Assembly (NCBI GenBank): GCA_014529385.2
Contig: CM043947.1
Coordinates: 98,306,036 to 98,370,035, forward strand
DNA from: Adiantum capillus-veneris
Taxonomy: Eukaryota; Streptophyta; Polypodiopsida; Polypodiales; Pteridaceae
DNA length: 64,000 bases
Direction of reading: 5' to 3'
In this document: positions 48,931 through 61,000 of the stretch, piece by piece
Layout of the letters: every line of letters begins with the position of its first letter
Numbering within the stretch: position 1 is the stretch's first letter
Notes under the pieces: generated by a model
Database searches by the model: none
What the model was told of the DNA's origin: nothing
The model's input: the letters and a program-made list of their open reading frames with translations, nothing else
Translations under genes and position numbers: made by a program

Positions 48931-51358
48931 TGAGGCGGTCCGGGGCGGGCAACAAGAAGAGTGGCCTCTAGACACCCTTCAAGGCTCCCGTGCTGCTCAA
49001 TGGGGCTGGGGCACAACACAACACAAACCAAAACAACAAACCCACCGCCAAATCCCAACTACACAAGGGGCACCACCTAGTTTAAGAGCGAACTAGGACG
49101 CAAAAGAGGAGAATCGTTAGAGCAACCCACAAACAAGCAAGGAATTACACTAACCCTAACACCAATGGAATACTCTCACACACTAAAACACGAGAGAGAG
49201 AGATAGAGGGAGAGAGAGAGATAGTGCTCGGGCTGCTTTGAAACGTATCGGCGATGATCAAGCAAACACAACTATATATTTAAGAAAGAGAGAGAAAGGG
49301 GGAGGAGGTGCTTGTTGCATTAATACCTTCTTACAAATCTGTCATGACAAATCAAAGTGAGATTAGTACTTGTTCAACATAGCTTGCGTAAATTTCACCA
49401 CAGCACATCACAAGAAAAGCCACCCCAATCACTGTCTTAAGGCCAGGGGAGTCCTCTCCACCCTGTCGCCCTCTTACAGTATGTGGGATTTATGGCTAGA
49501 TTGATGACAACACCAGAGACAAGCTATCAAGAACTTAACAAAAAAAACACCAAGACACTTACACATCATTGTTGTCCATTACTTCACGTTGGAAGGGAGA
49601 CAAAGTATCCAAGCTTAGTCCAAATCCACCCTCCTTGATTCAGCGAATGTTGGGCTTACACTAATAGGAGAAATGATAGATTTCCTACTCTCAATTGAAT
49701 GATCACTCTCTCTCTTACAATGGCATAGATTTCCCTTGCTAATCCCCTATTACAACACATGCACATGCATAAGACAATGAGCTTCCACTCAAGAGCTCCT
49801 TCTAGAGAGGTTGAGCTTGGCTTCTCAAGCTATAGCATAGTGCTCTTGCTTATGGCTCCCCCCCTTTTATGCTAGCTACACCCTCCTTTTATAGCAATTT
49901 TGAAGGCTAGGGTTACTCCTCTAACCATGGTTGGGTTAGATTTTCAGCAATTTATCTAATTTCTTTTGCTTGGAATTATCAAGAAGTTGGTGGGGAAAGA
50001 GAGAGGAGAGAAATGGAGGTGATAGGACTTTTCATAGTGGGTTAGTGTTAGTAGAGTTAGTATTAATTTACAAATGGAATTGAATATTTACAATGGGAGT
50101 ATCCATGTAGGATACAAATAAGGAAGAAAAACTCTTAAGAGGTAAGAAAAGGTGGATTTCTTACAAGGTTGATGCTCCAAGTGTCTTGAGTAGGGCCAAT
50201 TTTGACGCTTATTGACGGTCCACTAGCTTTGACGGTACATTTTTTCTCCACTCTTGACCTTCCTTGAGAGACAAGGTAATTGAAGCTGAGTAATCAACCA
50301 CCATGATGCTGTCTTTTAAGAGAAGAGGCTGAATTTTGTGGTTTTTTGATAGATATGGGTAATTTGGAGGAGGAAAAATGAGACTAGGTGGTCAATTTTG
50401 GAATGGAATTGTGTGTGGGAGGTATGAGTTCACCATGGTTTCTCTTATTCTTCAAGGTTGAGGAGAAGGTGAGTAGTGTGCAGAGAGGAGTGGTGAGAGA
50501 GATGGGGATGATGAGTGGAGAAGTGTGTGTGAAAGAGGAAAATGATAAAGTGGAAGAGAGAGTGTGGCTGCATAGCATGGGAAAACTGGGGTCCACTAAA
50601 AAAATCATAGCTCACAGCTGGTAGCTCCAAAAATCATGAAAAAATTTGGGGTGATTATTCAGAGCGTGGGCTACATTTTCTCTTTTGACCACCGCTCCAA
50701 ATTCGGAGTGGAGATAGGTGCCAAAATTCTCACCAAAAAGCCTGTTTTTTATGCCTGCAAAAGTCTTTTAGTGGTCCCCTCCTTTGTTGAATTTGTACAA
50801 TGCATCCAAGAGTGAGCCCCTCCTTGAATTATTCTGGGTGAAAGAGGAAAATGTATGCAAGTAAATAATATAATAAAAGTAACCAATGAGTAGAAATCAA
50901 TTTTTTGTTTTCACGAGGGTGAGGGTGAAAATGTGGGAGTGATTTGTATAAAGGAAAAATATGAGGTTAGAGTATGTACATATTGGCAAAAAAATAAAAT
51001 TATGGTGTAAGAGGATGAAAGAAGGGGTACATAGGTTTAATAAAACACACACCTAAGTAGAAATATCTAAATAAAATACCAAAATAATTATAAAAAATCC
51101 CTATATTTAGGCCATATATACAATGAAATATTTACACACAAAGAGGTCATAATATACTTTTATTTTTTTATTTTTTTTGGCTCACCTAGCCCAGTGACTA
51201 GCTAGCTGAGGGTTTTTAAGAAGATATGGGAAAAGTCCCGTGACTCACGCACGCCTATGTACAGTGAAATGGTAGGGATAGCCACAGTGTTTGGGTGATT
51301 TTGGTAGGGTGAGGTAACTCACTATGGCAATTACAAAGAGCCGAAAAAACGGCTATCA
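48931..51358 (-). repeat. LTR2, shared by the two tandem interiors, 2428 bp
   Basis: It has the same ends as LTR1. It serves as 5' LTR of the complete interior (primer site at its left) and as 3' LTR of the partial interior (purine tract GGGGGAGGGCTAA at 51371-51359). Differences from LTR1 that I saw: two substitutions in the first 60 bp, one in the GA-rich run, one in GGGAGG[A/G]GG, and one A fewer in an A run. TATA box at 49893-49885. Confidence 0.92.
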
Positions 51359-51386
51359 TTAGCCCTCCCCCTGGATGATGGTATAT

Positions 51387-54300
51387 TCATGTACCATCAT
51401 AGAGCATCTTTTCCAAAGAGAGTGCTTCAGAGTCCTTGACGAGATCTTCATTGTTTGGCCCCTCACAATTTTGGCTGGAGTTACACTCATGCTTCATGTA
51501 ACAATACTTACATGAGACAGCAGCCTTTGGACAGATCTTTGGTAGATCCTTTGGTAGAAGGCGACTCAAATAGGGCTTCAAGCGATACCCGTTTACCTTC
51601 CTGGAGAGCTCTTTACCATTCAAGTCCATAAGCTGATAGTAGCTAGAATTGAAAGCCTTCTTGACTATGTATGGCCCTTGCCATCTAGTTTCAAACTTGG
51701 CATCAAAACGATTGTCAAGTCGATTGTCATACCTTAGCACAAGCTCTCCTTCCTTGATGCCTTTGTCCTTCAGTTTCTTGTCGTGCGTTTCTTTCGCTTG
51801 TGTGGCTTTCCTCTTGTAGCACTCGTATGCTGCTTCTCTTTTCCACTCAAGCTCCACTAACGTAAGAAGTCGATCCATCCATACCTCTTGATCATCTTGT
51901 GCTGATTTGCCATGAAGTCGCATTGTTGGAATGTTTAGCTCAATTGGCTGTAAAGCCTCTTGACCATAGACCAAGTGAAATGGTGTGAACTCCGTGGCTT
52001 CCCTATATGTGGTTCGATACGCCCACAAGGCACCATCCAAGAAGTCATCCCATAATTTTGTCTTGTTTTGCACCATCTTTCTAATGATTCCTGCAATGAC
52101 ACCATTAGCCTTCTCCACCAAACCATTTGACTGTGGGTAGTATGGTGTGCTATGACGATGTAGAATGTGAAGCTCTTCACAAACTTCTGTGAGCAATCCT
52201 TTTCTAAACCCTGGACCATTATCAGAAACAATCTCCAAAGGTGTGCCAAATCTACAACAAATGTGAGTGTAGACGAATTTGCTTACTGTCTTCTCATTTA
52301 CCTTTGCCACACTTTGTGCTTCCACCCACCTAGTCATATAGTCTACAGCCACTAGAATGTAGAGTTTACCATTTTTTGTCCTAGGCAGAGGACCCATAGC
52401 ATCAATGCCCCACTTTTCAAAGGGTCCATTTGCAAGCACTATTTGCCTCGGGCCATGCACCAACCTTCTATTTCCATTTATCTGACAAGTGTGACAGCTT
52501 TTACACCAATGTTGAACATCCACATGCAAACTTGGCCAAACATACCCCGAAAGCAAAATCTTCTTCACAGTTAATTCTTGGGCAAAATGACCACCACATG
52601 CCTCTTCATGCAAACCTTTTAGAATGGCTGGAATTTCCTTGATAGTTGGTACTCGTCTGCACACTTGATCCTTCCCTCTTTGATAGAGGGAGCCTTCTAG
52701 GAAGAGATATACGCTTGCCTTCTTCATGAGTCTCCTCTTCTGAGCTTTTGTGAAGTCTGGTGGAAACTCACCCTCCAAAATGTAGCCAATGATGGGAGCC
52801 AATGACTCCAATCCCTGGTACCTCGGTTGCTTCACAGCAGCCGCCACCATGATGACCTGCACTTCTTTCTTTACACATGCAACGGCTTGTTGTGCAAGTA
52901 AATCAGCATCTTCATTCTGTTTCCTAGGAATATGATATAGTTGCACTTCTTCAAATTGATTAAACAATCTACGAATGGCATGAACTTTTGTCCGTAAGCT
53001 CTCATTCTTGCATGCCCAAATGCCTAAAATCTGTTTAACAATGAGAAGTGCATCTCCCTTTACCATGAGGCGTTGTATCCCTTGGCCAATGCACATCTTC
53101 AAACCATGAAGTAGAGTGTCATATTCTGCTTCATTGTTGCTAGCTGAACTTGGTAGATTGAACTTCTCTTTCATGACCACCTCTCCACTTGGGTTGAGCA
53201 ACACTAGCCCTCCCCCTGCTTTTCCTGTGGCTCGACGAAAAGCTCCATCAAAGAACAAAGTAAAAGCATTAGGAATACTTTTTGGTGGTGGCAATGGTAG
53301 GGTCTTTACTTCAGGCACCTTAATCTCCTTTTCGTGCACCCTATAAGTGAGAATCCCTGCCAATTGTGCACGCACACTATCTTCTACCTTGAAAGAGTAT
53401 TGAAACTCTTGCAACTCCATAATCCACTTTGAGATCCTAGTACTAAGATTCATTTGAGATGACACCCAAGGGAACAAATTTTCTGCAGTGAGAATTACAA
53501 AAGGTTTTGGTAGCAGGTAGGATCTAAACTTTCTCACCGCAAACATGAGAGAAAGCATCATGAGTTCTGCTTCTGTGTAGTCTCTCTCCAAAGCATTCAT
53601 GACCCTACTAGCAAAGTAGATGGGTCGCATCCTTGTATTGTGGGGATCTTGTTGTAGCAACACAGCACCAATTGTTTCTTTCCCGGCACTAGAGCTAACA
53701 AAGAATGTGTACTCCCAACAAGGAGGCATGAGTGTTGGTAGCTCTGACAAAATGACTTTAATGTTACAAAAGTACTCTTCAAGCTCATCAGACCATGCAA
53801 ATTCTACTTGTTGTGTCAACTTTTGCAAAGGGTGAAGTAACTCCGAGGCTAAGTGAATGAAGCGTGACATATACTTCACCTTTTGAATGAATGAGATGAC
53901 CTCCTTAAGACTCTTGGGTGATGGTAGCTCAATAAGAGCCTTTGCCTTCGAAGGATCCACTTCAATGCCTTTGTAAGAAACTTTATGACCAAGCAAGATT
54001 ACTTCATCCTCACCTATATGGCACTTGTCGGGGTTGAGTTGACCTCCCATGTCGTAGAGCTTCTTTAAACCTTCTTCTACCCTTTGTAGATGCAATGATT
54101 TTGAGCTATAAATACAGAAATCATCAATGAACACCCTAATTGACTTTCCAAAGAATGCTTGAAACACCATATTCATGAAACGTTGGAATGTTGCAGGAGC
54201 ATTTGTCAGACCAAATGGCATGACTCTAAAAGAATAACAACCCCAAGGAGTGATAAAGGTTGTTTTCAATTGATCCTCCAGTGCAATCCCTATTTGAAAG

Positions 54301-55113
54301 TAACCTGAGTAACCATCGCACACAGTGTACTTCTCATGACCAGCTACCTCATTTATTATCTCATCCTGGAATGGGAGGGGAAAGTGATCTCTCTTTGTTG
54401 CCTCATTGAGGGGACGGTAATCCACACACACCCTCCACTTGCCGTTCTTCTTAGGAGTGACAACAACAGGAGAGACCCACTCTGAATTCTCCACTGGATA
54501 AATGAACCCTGCTGCTAGAAGCTTTCTTACCTCCTTGAGTAAAGCCTGCTCCTTGATGACTCCTAGCCTTCGTAGCTTCTGAGCCTTAGGTGTGGCCTCT
54601 GGCTTCAACTCAATTTTGTGTTGAACAGCATCTACTCCACGCACATCGGTGTAGTCTTTAGCAAAAAGCCTAGGAAACTTCCTTAGCACACATTTGAACT
54701 CCTCTCTTTCATTCTTTGTAAGTGTTGTTGATAGCATACCTTCCAGCATCCCTTCATCTTGATCACCTTCGTTCTCTTGAGGACCTACCTCCTCCAAGCC
54801 TTGACAAGAGGTCTCTTGGTTGCTTGGCTTAAACCTTACCCCCATGACTTCGATGGAAGACTCCTCTTCAGTAATGCTGCCGCTACTTTCTTCTTCTGAA
54901 GTGCTATCGGTCCAACCTTCTTCCGTCTCACTTTGAGATGATTCTTCATGGAGCTCCTCTTGGCGTTGCTCCTTCATGTCAAAGACAACCTTCTTGTGAT
55001 TGTCATTCCTGCAAATTAGCTTTCCACTCTCCCAATCCTGCAAAGCTCGCATTTTCATTAGCCATGGTCTTCCTAGGATAAATGGGTAACCATTTCCCTT
55101 GGTAGACATGACA
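51387..55113 (-). pseudogene. second pol copy lacking gag, leader ORFs and protease active site
   Basis: From its C-terminus back to VMSTKGNGYPFILGRPW the protein appears identical to the neighbouring gag-pol. It then runs into LTR sequence, giving a chance start (MCKYFF). It keeps RT (VFIDDF), both RNase H domains and integrase, but has lost gag, all four leader ORFs and the DGGA protease loop. Lacking a complete 5' LTR promoter and primer site, it should be inert. Confidence 0.93.
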
Positions 55114-55358
55114 AAGAAATATTTACACACAATGAGGTCATAATATACTTTTATTTTTTTATTTTTTTTATTTTTTTTGGCTCACCTAGCCCAGTGACTA
55201 GCTAGCTGAGGGTTTTTAAGAAGATATGGGAAAAGTCCCGTGACTCACGCACGCCTATGTACAGTGAAATGGTAGGGATAGCCACAGTGTTTGGGTGATT
55301 TTGGTAGGGTGAGGTAACTCACTGTGGCAATTACAAAGAGCCGAAAAAACGGCTATCA
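55114..55358 (-). repeat. LTR3 fragment (outer 238 bp of the LTR)
   Basis: It matches the terminal part of LTR1/LTR2 from AAATATTTACACAC to GGCTATCA, with an extra T-rich stretch (ATTTTTTTTATTTT) and two substitutions. It joins the partial interior at a shared GAAAT (55116-55120). Confidence 0.9.
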
Positions 55359-56194
55359 CTATGTAAGTTTGGACTTGAGGATTGCAAACCTATTGCCACT
55401 CCCATGGAAACAAGTTTGAAATTGAATCTTCATGATGCTTGTGATCCTACTTATGTCACTCTTTACCAAACTTCTGTTGGCTATCTCATTTATGTATGCA
55501 ACATGAGGCGGGATATTCAATTTGTAGTCTCACAGGTGAACAGATTTTTGCATAGCCCATGGTCTAAGCATTGGCAGGCTATTAAGAGGATTTTCGGCTA
55601 CCTTAGTGGCACTTTACATCTTGGCTTGTTTTATCCCAAGAGGGGATCATTGCCACCAGACTTACATGCTTTTTCGAACTCGGATTGGGCTAGTGGTTTT
55701 GACACGCGAGTGAGTGATTTTTGTTTCATGCTTGGCAGTTCATGTATGTCATGGTTGAGCAAGAAGCAACCTACTTTGGCCACTTCGAGTTGTGAGGCTA
55801 AGTAAAAGGAAGTCTTCACAGCTACAGTTGAGTGTGTATGGCTTAGATGCCTTATGGCTGGTTTGGGTGTTGGATAGGACACTGCCAACACTATCTACAC
55901 TGACAGTCAGAGCGCACTGGCAGTTGCGAGGAACACAGTTTTTCATACTCGCACAAAGCCCATTGAGGTGCATTACCACTATGTCCAGGAGAGGCTCTCA
56001 GTAGGAGAGATCAACTTGCTTATGTGCCAACACAGGACAACCTTGCAAATCTTTTCACAAAGGCATTCTCTCGTGAGAAGCTCGAAGCTTTCCATAAATC
56101 TTTGGGCTTACTCCTCTTTGTGGACTGATCATGTCGTCATGGCATGCACTTCCCTGTGCCAAGTCTCATTCATCGCATCACTCCAAGGGGGATT
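55359..56194 (+). pseudogene. second copia copy, RT end and RNase H, right of the nested insertion
   Basis: It resumes exactly where 39530 stops (CTATGTAAGTTTGGACTTGAGG). The frame at 55404-55805 carries SVGYLIYVCNMRRDIQF and RNase H with SNSDWASGFDTRVS, SSCMSWLSKKQPTLATS and SCEA. It retains the stretch deleted in the first copia copy. Stops follow near 55803 and 55875. The tail (DSQSALAVARN, then KALSRE-like text) is readable in other frames up to the purine tract AAGGGGGATT at 56194. Confidence 0.9.
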
Positions 56195-56771
56195 TGTCAC
56201 AGGAACCGAATAATAGAGATAGACAGCAAAACAGAGGATTTTTTTATTTTTTATTTTTTTTTAAGTCCACAAATTTTTCAGTTGTCTTCAACTGAACATA
56301 ACTCCCAAACGGAGCCAAAACAGCCCAAGTCCGTCTCGCACAATCTTGTTGCCCTCGCTGCGCTCTTCGACGACTATGTGATGGAAAATTTCCATAGCCT
56401 GTTCTGATTTGCTGAAAATCAACCTGCAAAACAGCATTTTCTACAAAAACGATGCAAAAACAGCAAATCCAACTTTTTTTTCTTAATCTTTGGCCCTCAA
56501 CGAGCATCAAAACATCAAAATCTCTGAAGACTCAAAGAACCAAAGTTGTTCCTTATAACGCAGGCTTCAATCGCTTCATACATCACTTTTTCAAAATCCC
56601 ACGTTAACATCTTCAAAAATGCCCCAGAAAGTGCCTTCCGGATCAAAAAAAATTTATTGGACGAAAACAATCCACACATCCTTCTACACAGTGGACTAAC
56701 TTTAAAACGACCAAAACTTCCTAGAAAACAAAACTTATTACTAAAACACCTCAAAATCAAGTCTTGTTACA
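56195..56771. repeat. solo LTR of another element, 577 bp, GGATT target duplication
   Basis: The insert begins TGTCACAGGAACC and ends CTTGTTACA, and is flanked by GGATT on both sides (56190-56194 and 56772-56776). Removing it restores AAGGGGGATT followed by TGTTACC, as in the first copia element. No interior genes are present. The ends fit an LTR left after recombination, but no full-length relative is in the window. Confidence 0.7.
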
Positions 56772-56776
56772 GGATT

Positions 56777-57003
56777 TGTTACCATATACATGTGGTAGTG
56801 ATGTGTGTGAACACACTAGGACCGTCGAGCCATTTTTCCCCTCTTTAGGAGGTTTTTTCCCCCGTGCATTGTATATGCGCCCATCACTCTAGGGCTATCT
56901 ATCTTTTCATTGCACACTAAGTATTACAGTCTCTATTTTGTGACTTGAGCTTCCTTCGTCTTCTCCAAGCAGTGTTCGTTTCTCTGCAACCTTAATTCCA
57001 ACA
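56777..57003 (+). repeat. 3' LTR of the second copia copy, 227 bp
   Basis: It has the same length and ends as 3613-3839 (TGTTACCATATACATG...ATTCCAACA), differing at scattered sites such as CCGTCGAGCCATTT for TACCGGTGCATC. Confidence 0.92.
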
Positions 57004-57979
57004 ACCGCTTGTGCACCTTGGGTAGGCTAAGTGTACCTTGGCCTACCCTTTCCCTTCTTCTCTATTCGTTGTTGTGGGACGCATGTCTAACCTCACCATC
57101 CTATCTTATTGCAGTATTAGAGAGAACCACGATTAATTTGTCAAACCATGGGATGAAGCTAACTCGACTAGTGCATAGAGGCTACAAGAGGTTGTCAATC
57201 TCTCAGAAAACAACTAACAACTCGCATCTAACTCAAGCTACACTCAAGTGACTAAAATCACCAAAAGCCAATCGCTCATCGGCAAGCAAATCACATCCGT
57301 TACAGCATCAAATGACATCCAAACGTAATGAAACTTCTAGGACAAGTTTATAAGACCTAAGCACACATGCCTATGGCCTCAAACCCCACTTTAGGTCAAG
57401 TTCCAAAATCGCGATTATTAACAGCAGTGGTTTTTTGACCTAGTCATTTTCAAATCAGAATGCATCTAAGCAATGAGGCCCCAATATCTCGCCTATGCTT
57501 AGTTTTCGATTTAAAAGTGTAAATTCCTAGTTATGATGAAATTAGGCCGCGACGCCAAAAGCTACAAAATACTATGAATGGCTTACGTTAATGCGTAGAG
57601 CTCTTACCTGCGGTTGCAATGCAACAAATGCATTCGCAAACTGACAACGAGAGAGGGAGTAGGAAGCGCAAGAAGGAGAGAAGTGAGCGCCGTTAGCTCA
57701 CGCTATGTATTTCTTATCCAAAAACCTTGTGAAAAAACTTACAAAAACTGGCTTTTATACCTTAGCCAAGGTTTTTGGGTGGTCGAAAGTAATAATCTGG
57801 AGTTCTACCACAGTTGGGAATTGACTAACTGATACAATCTGGAAGCTTGTAGCCCAGGCTCATTAATTACAAAGTTTACCAAGAAAATAAGAGTTACAAA
57901 ATTCCCAATTTATCAAAAAAATAATTGTTTTACAAGGAGAACTCTGAAAAATGGTGTCCGCGTTAGCTTGCTGCTAACA
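57004..57979 (-). repeat. putative 3' LTR of the large coiled-coil element
   Basis: On the minus strand a purine tract (CCAGGAGGGGGGGAA, 57994-57980) directly precedes TGTTAGCAGCAAGC at 57979, the arrangement of a polypurine tract and LTR start. The other LTR end and the 5' partner were not found, so the left border is set only by the neighbouring copia LTR. A CAG-GTAAGAG donor-like site is at about 57607. Confidence 0.5.
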
Positions 57980-58018
57980 TTCCCCCCCTCCTGGTCTGTG
58001 TCATCCCTTGACACAGCT

Positions 58019-61000
58019 TTATGGGCTAAAGTAGTCTTCGGGTTGACGGTTGGCGAGGCGGTCTTTCAGTGCTTCCAGTGCTTTTTGATATTTGATTTTG
58101 CATTCTTTTTCTGGCACTTTCAAAAATTGCATGGTGACTCGGTTTTCCAGTTCCATTGCCGAGTATCCTACAAATCTTGATGTGAGGTTATCACGGCGGC
58201 GCAAATATCTTCGTTCGCCAGGTGAAGAAGCCAGTGTAGAATGCCTCCTCAAAAGCGAGCATATTATGCAAGGGCAGGAACATGCATCGGGCATAAAATC
58301 CATAAAGAATTTCTTCTGAGGGTTGCCCACTTAGAACATAGCAAAGGCCTTTGTTCCCTTCCAAGAATGAGAGCCATGGGGCTCCTGTCTACTCAGGCTA
58401 ATTGAAAACCTGTATGCAAGTGAGTAGCATCTTGCAGGTCTTATATAGCATTGCACAGGAGAGATTTGGCAGACTCTTGAAGATTGTTATTTCGCCCGTT
58501 AGGGTTTTCACCATGTATTCTTGTGTTGCTTGGCCTCTCTCTGGAGCTGGCAGCGTGGGAAAATTGAGCCATGTTGGCGTTTTCTTCTGCAGTGCTTCAT
58601 GTGTTTGTCATGTCCTTACTCGAGGTACAGGACAAAATGCTGGATCTTTTTGTAAGTCCGCAGGTGCTCTTGTGAACAGAATCAGGTATCTTGGAGTCTT
58701 GTTCAGCCAGCTTAGCCTCCACTTCGGGTGGTCTTTATCTGCGCCATCTTCTTGCATACCCTTGTATAATCTTTCCTTTACCTGTAAGAGTTCTTCCTTG
58801 ATGAGAGGGTATGGCAGGGATATGTTGGTGCCATTGAGCTGTGATTTGATTGGGAGTGAGTTGAGTGATGTTGACAGAGTGTAAAGCTCTCAACTCCCAA
58901 TCCATAGCGGCATTCCACTGCTCATCTTCCTCTAAGGTGATCTTCTCTTTCAGTGCGTCGTCTTTAGCCTTTGATAGCTGGACCATTGGCACTGTATCTT
59001 CGTCTATAATTTGGACCTGAAAGTCTTCGTCACCATTCGGTTCTGCTGTAGACTGCGTCTCGAATTCAGCAAATGAGACCGAGGGATTGTCCATTTGAGG
59101 CAGCTCTGAAGTGCCTACCTCTTCCTGTGTATCGGGCTTTCCATCTTTGAGGAGTTGATTCATTCTTTTCAGTTCTGTAATTTCCTTTAGGAGTTCCTCC
59201 TCTCTTTGGACCCGCATCAGTGCCAAGTCTCTGCATTGTGACTGTTCAAGCTTCAACTCCAGTTCTAAATCTCTATTTTTCTTGTCAAGTGCCTTGTACA
59301 CTTCATCTGTTCCCTTGATCAGGCCACGGCAGAGAAGCGTTAGCTACATGTAACTGTACTTGAATTTTTTGAGTTGACAGAGAGGTGGTAAGAAGTTCGT
59401 TTGTCACTTCTGTTAGTTGCCCGTCTTTCACCTTGCAGGCATCAGCTAATTTAGTAAGGAGGTCACCTAGCTCCTCCATTTCCTTCTGTTGTTTGTCCCT
59501 TGCTATCTGATGTTGTTTTGCTTCTGTCTTTAGCTCTTGTACTTGCCTCTGGAGATCAATGATAGTAACCATTCTGTCGTCGAGCTCTCCTTGTAGAGCA
59601 TTGATGGCCATTTCTAATTCTTTGGCTTTAGTGCTACGGTTGAAGGCTACTGAGTGGAGTTTCTCCGTCATGACTTGCATCTGCCTTGCATACTCGTTTA
59701 CTTGTAAAATCACTTCGTCATTGGACTACCACTCCTCCTATCTTGTGAGTTGGGATGTGACGGAAGCCTCCTGTGTTGCTTCTTGCTGTGATGTAGGTGC
59801 TGGTGGTTTTGTAGAGGTGGATGGTTATTCTTCTCCTTGGCCATCCTGAGGCTTCGATACCTCCGTAGTTTCTGGCTGAGTGGAAATAATTGGTGTGGTC
59901 TCCACCCTTACCATTTCTTCGGTTGCAGGCATTTTTTCCTTCTCAATCTCAGTTTCTTTCTCATGTGTAGTGGTTTGCTCTTTTTCTGTATCTACCTCTT
60001 TATCAGTTTCATCCGCAGGCTTGTGAGTTTCTTCGGCTGCTTGCTCTGGTTCTGGCTCAGCTTCCTTTTCCTCACGTTGTTCGTCGTGGTCAGCTTGTTG
60101 TGTAGCTTCCGTTTGGTGGGTGAATTCAAAATCTTGTCCTTTTTCGTTCTCGGCTTCTTCATTGGTCTCTTGGCCTGGCTGTGATGGTGGTGGACTAGGC
60201 ATGGGCTGGTCCTGTTGTTCTGGTGGTGGTGAGGTGGGTCGGGGAGATGCCTGGCTTTGCTCTTGGGAAGCCACCTCCTCAGCTTTCTTTGACGCTTCTT
60301 CGGTCTCTTTCAGCTTTTAGGCTTCTGCCTCTTGGTACATTCTTTCTAAATAGTCTTGTGGATCCTCGGCCTCTTTTCTCGTATGATGCTTTGTTCTAGG
60401 TCCTTTCAGGCCTGCGGGTACCCACTTTTCTGGGTCTTTTCCCTATGCTTGCCTAGTGTGCTGGTAAGCCTATTTTGTTCTTTCAAATCTTGCTTGTTTC
60501 TGAGCTGGCTCCTCTTGGTGGGCAGCCACAGCTTTCCTCTTCATCTCGTCCCTCCTATCTCTTTTTTCTTCCTTGTCAGAGCTTTCACTACTGTGCCGCT
60601 CTGATGAGCTATCATCTGATTCATCACCTGATTTAAATGATCTTTTACCTGATCTTGTAGCTCTTGGAGAGGGTTGAGCTGCCAAGATCCATGTATTCTG
60701 ATCCGAGGCAGGCAGTAGGTTGTCATCCATGCCGATGGCATGATAGGCTATTCTTGTTAATACTTCTGGTGCGCCCAAGTATGTTATTTTACCCTCCTTC
60801 TTGGTGGCCTTCAATGTTGTCAAAACATAATGCGCGTGGTCCACAGGCTGCCTTGTTGTTGACTTTAGAACTTGTGTAAAAGTGGTGGCCATGGAGTGAT
60901 TTGGTGTCGTGTATCTTGGTGGCCTTTTTGCCAAGAAATGGAAGTGTTGATAGTACAGACGGGCTGGCTCTTCCACCTGTTTGTGGATGAGATCGGTGAA

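Larger units (their letters stand above)
39531..55358 (-). mobile_element. tandem Tat-type gypsy array: LTR - full interior - LTR - partial interior - LTR fragment
   Basis: Three LTR-derived blocks (39531-41959, 48931-51358 and about 55121-55358) and two interiors (41960-48930 complete, 51359-55115 partial) share one orientation. The array is bounded by CTAT on both sides (39527-39530 and 55359-55362). The interrupted copia gene reads through as ATTGCTATGTAAG when the array is removed, so it entered as one insertion that later changed, or recombined with a second copy. LTR1 and LTR2 show only about five differences in the stretches I compared. Confidence 0.9.
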
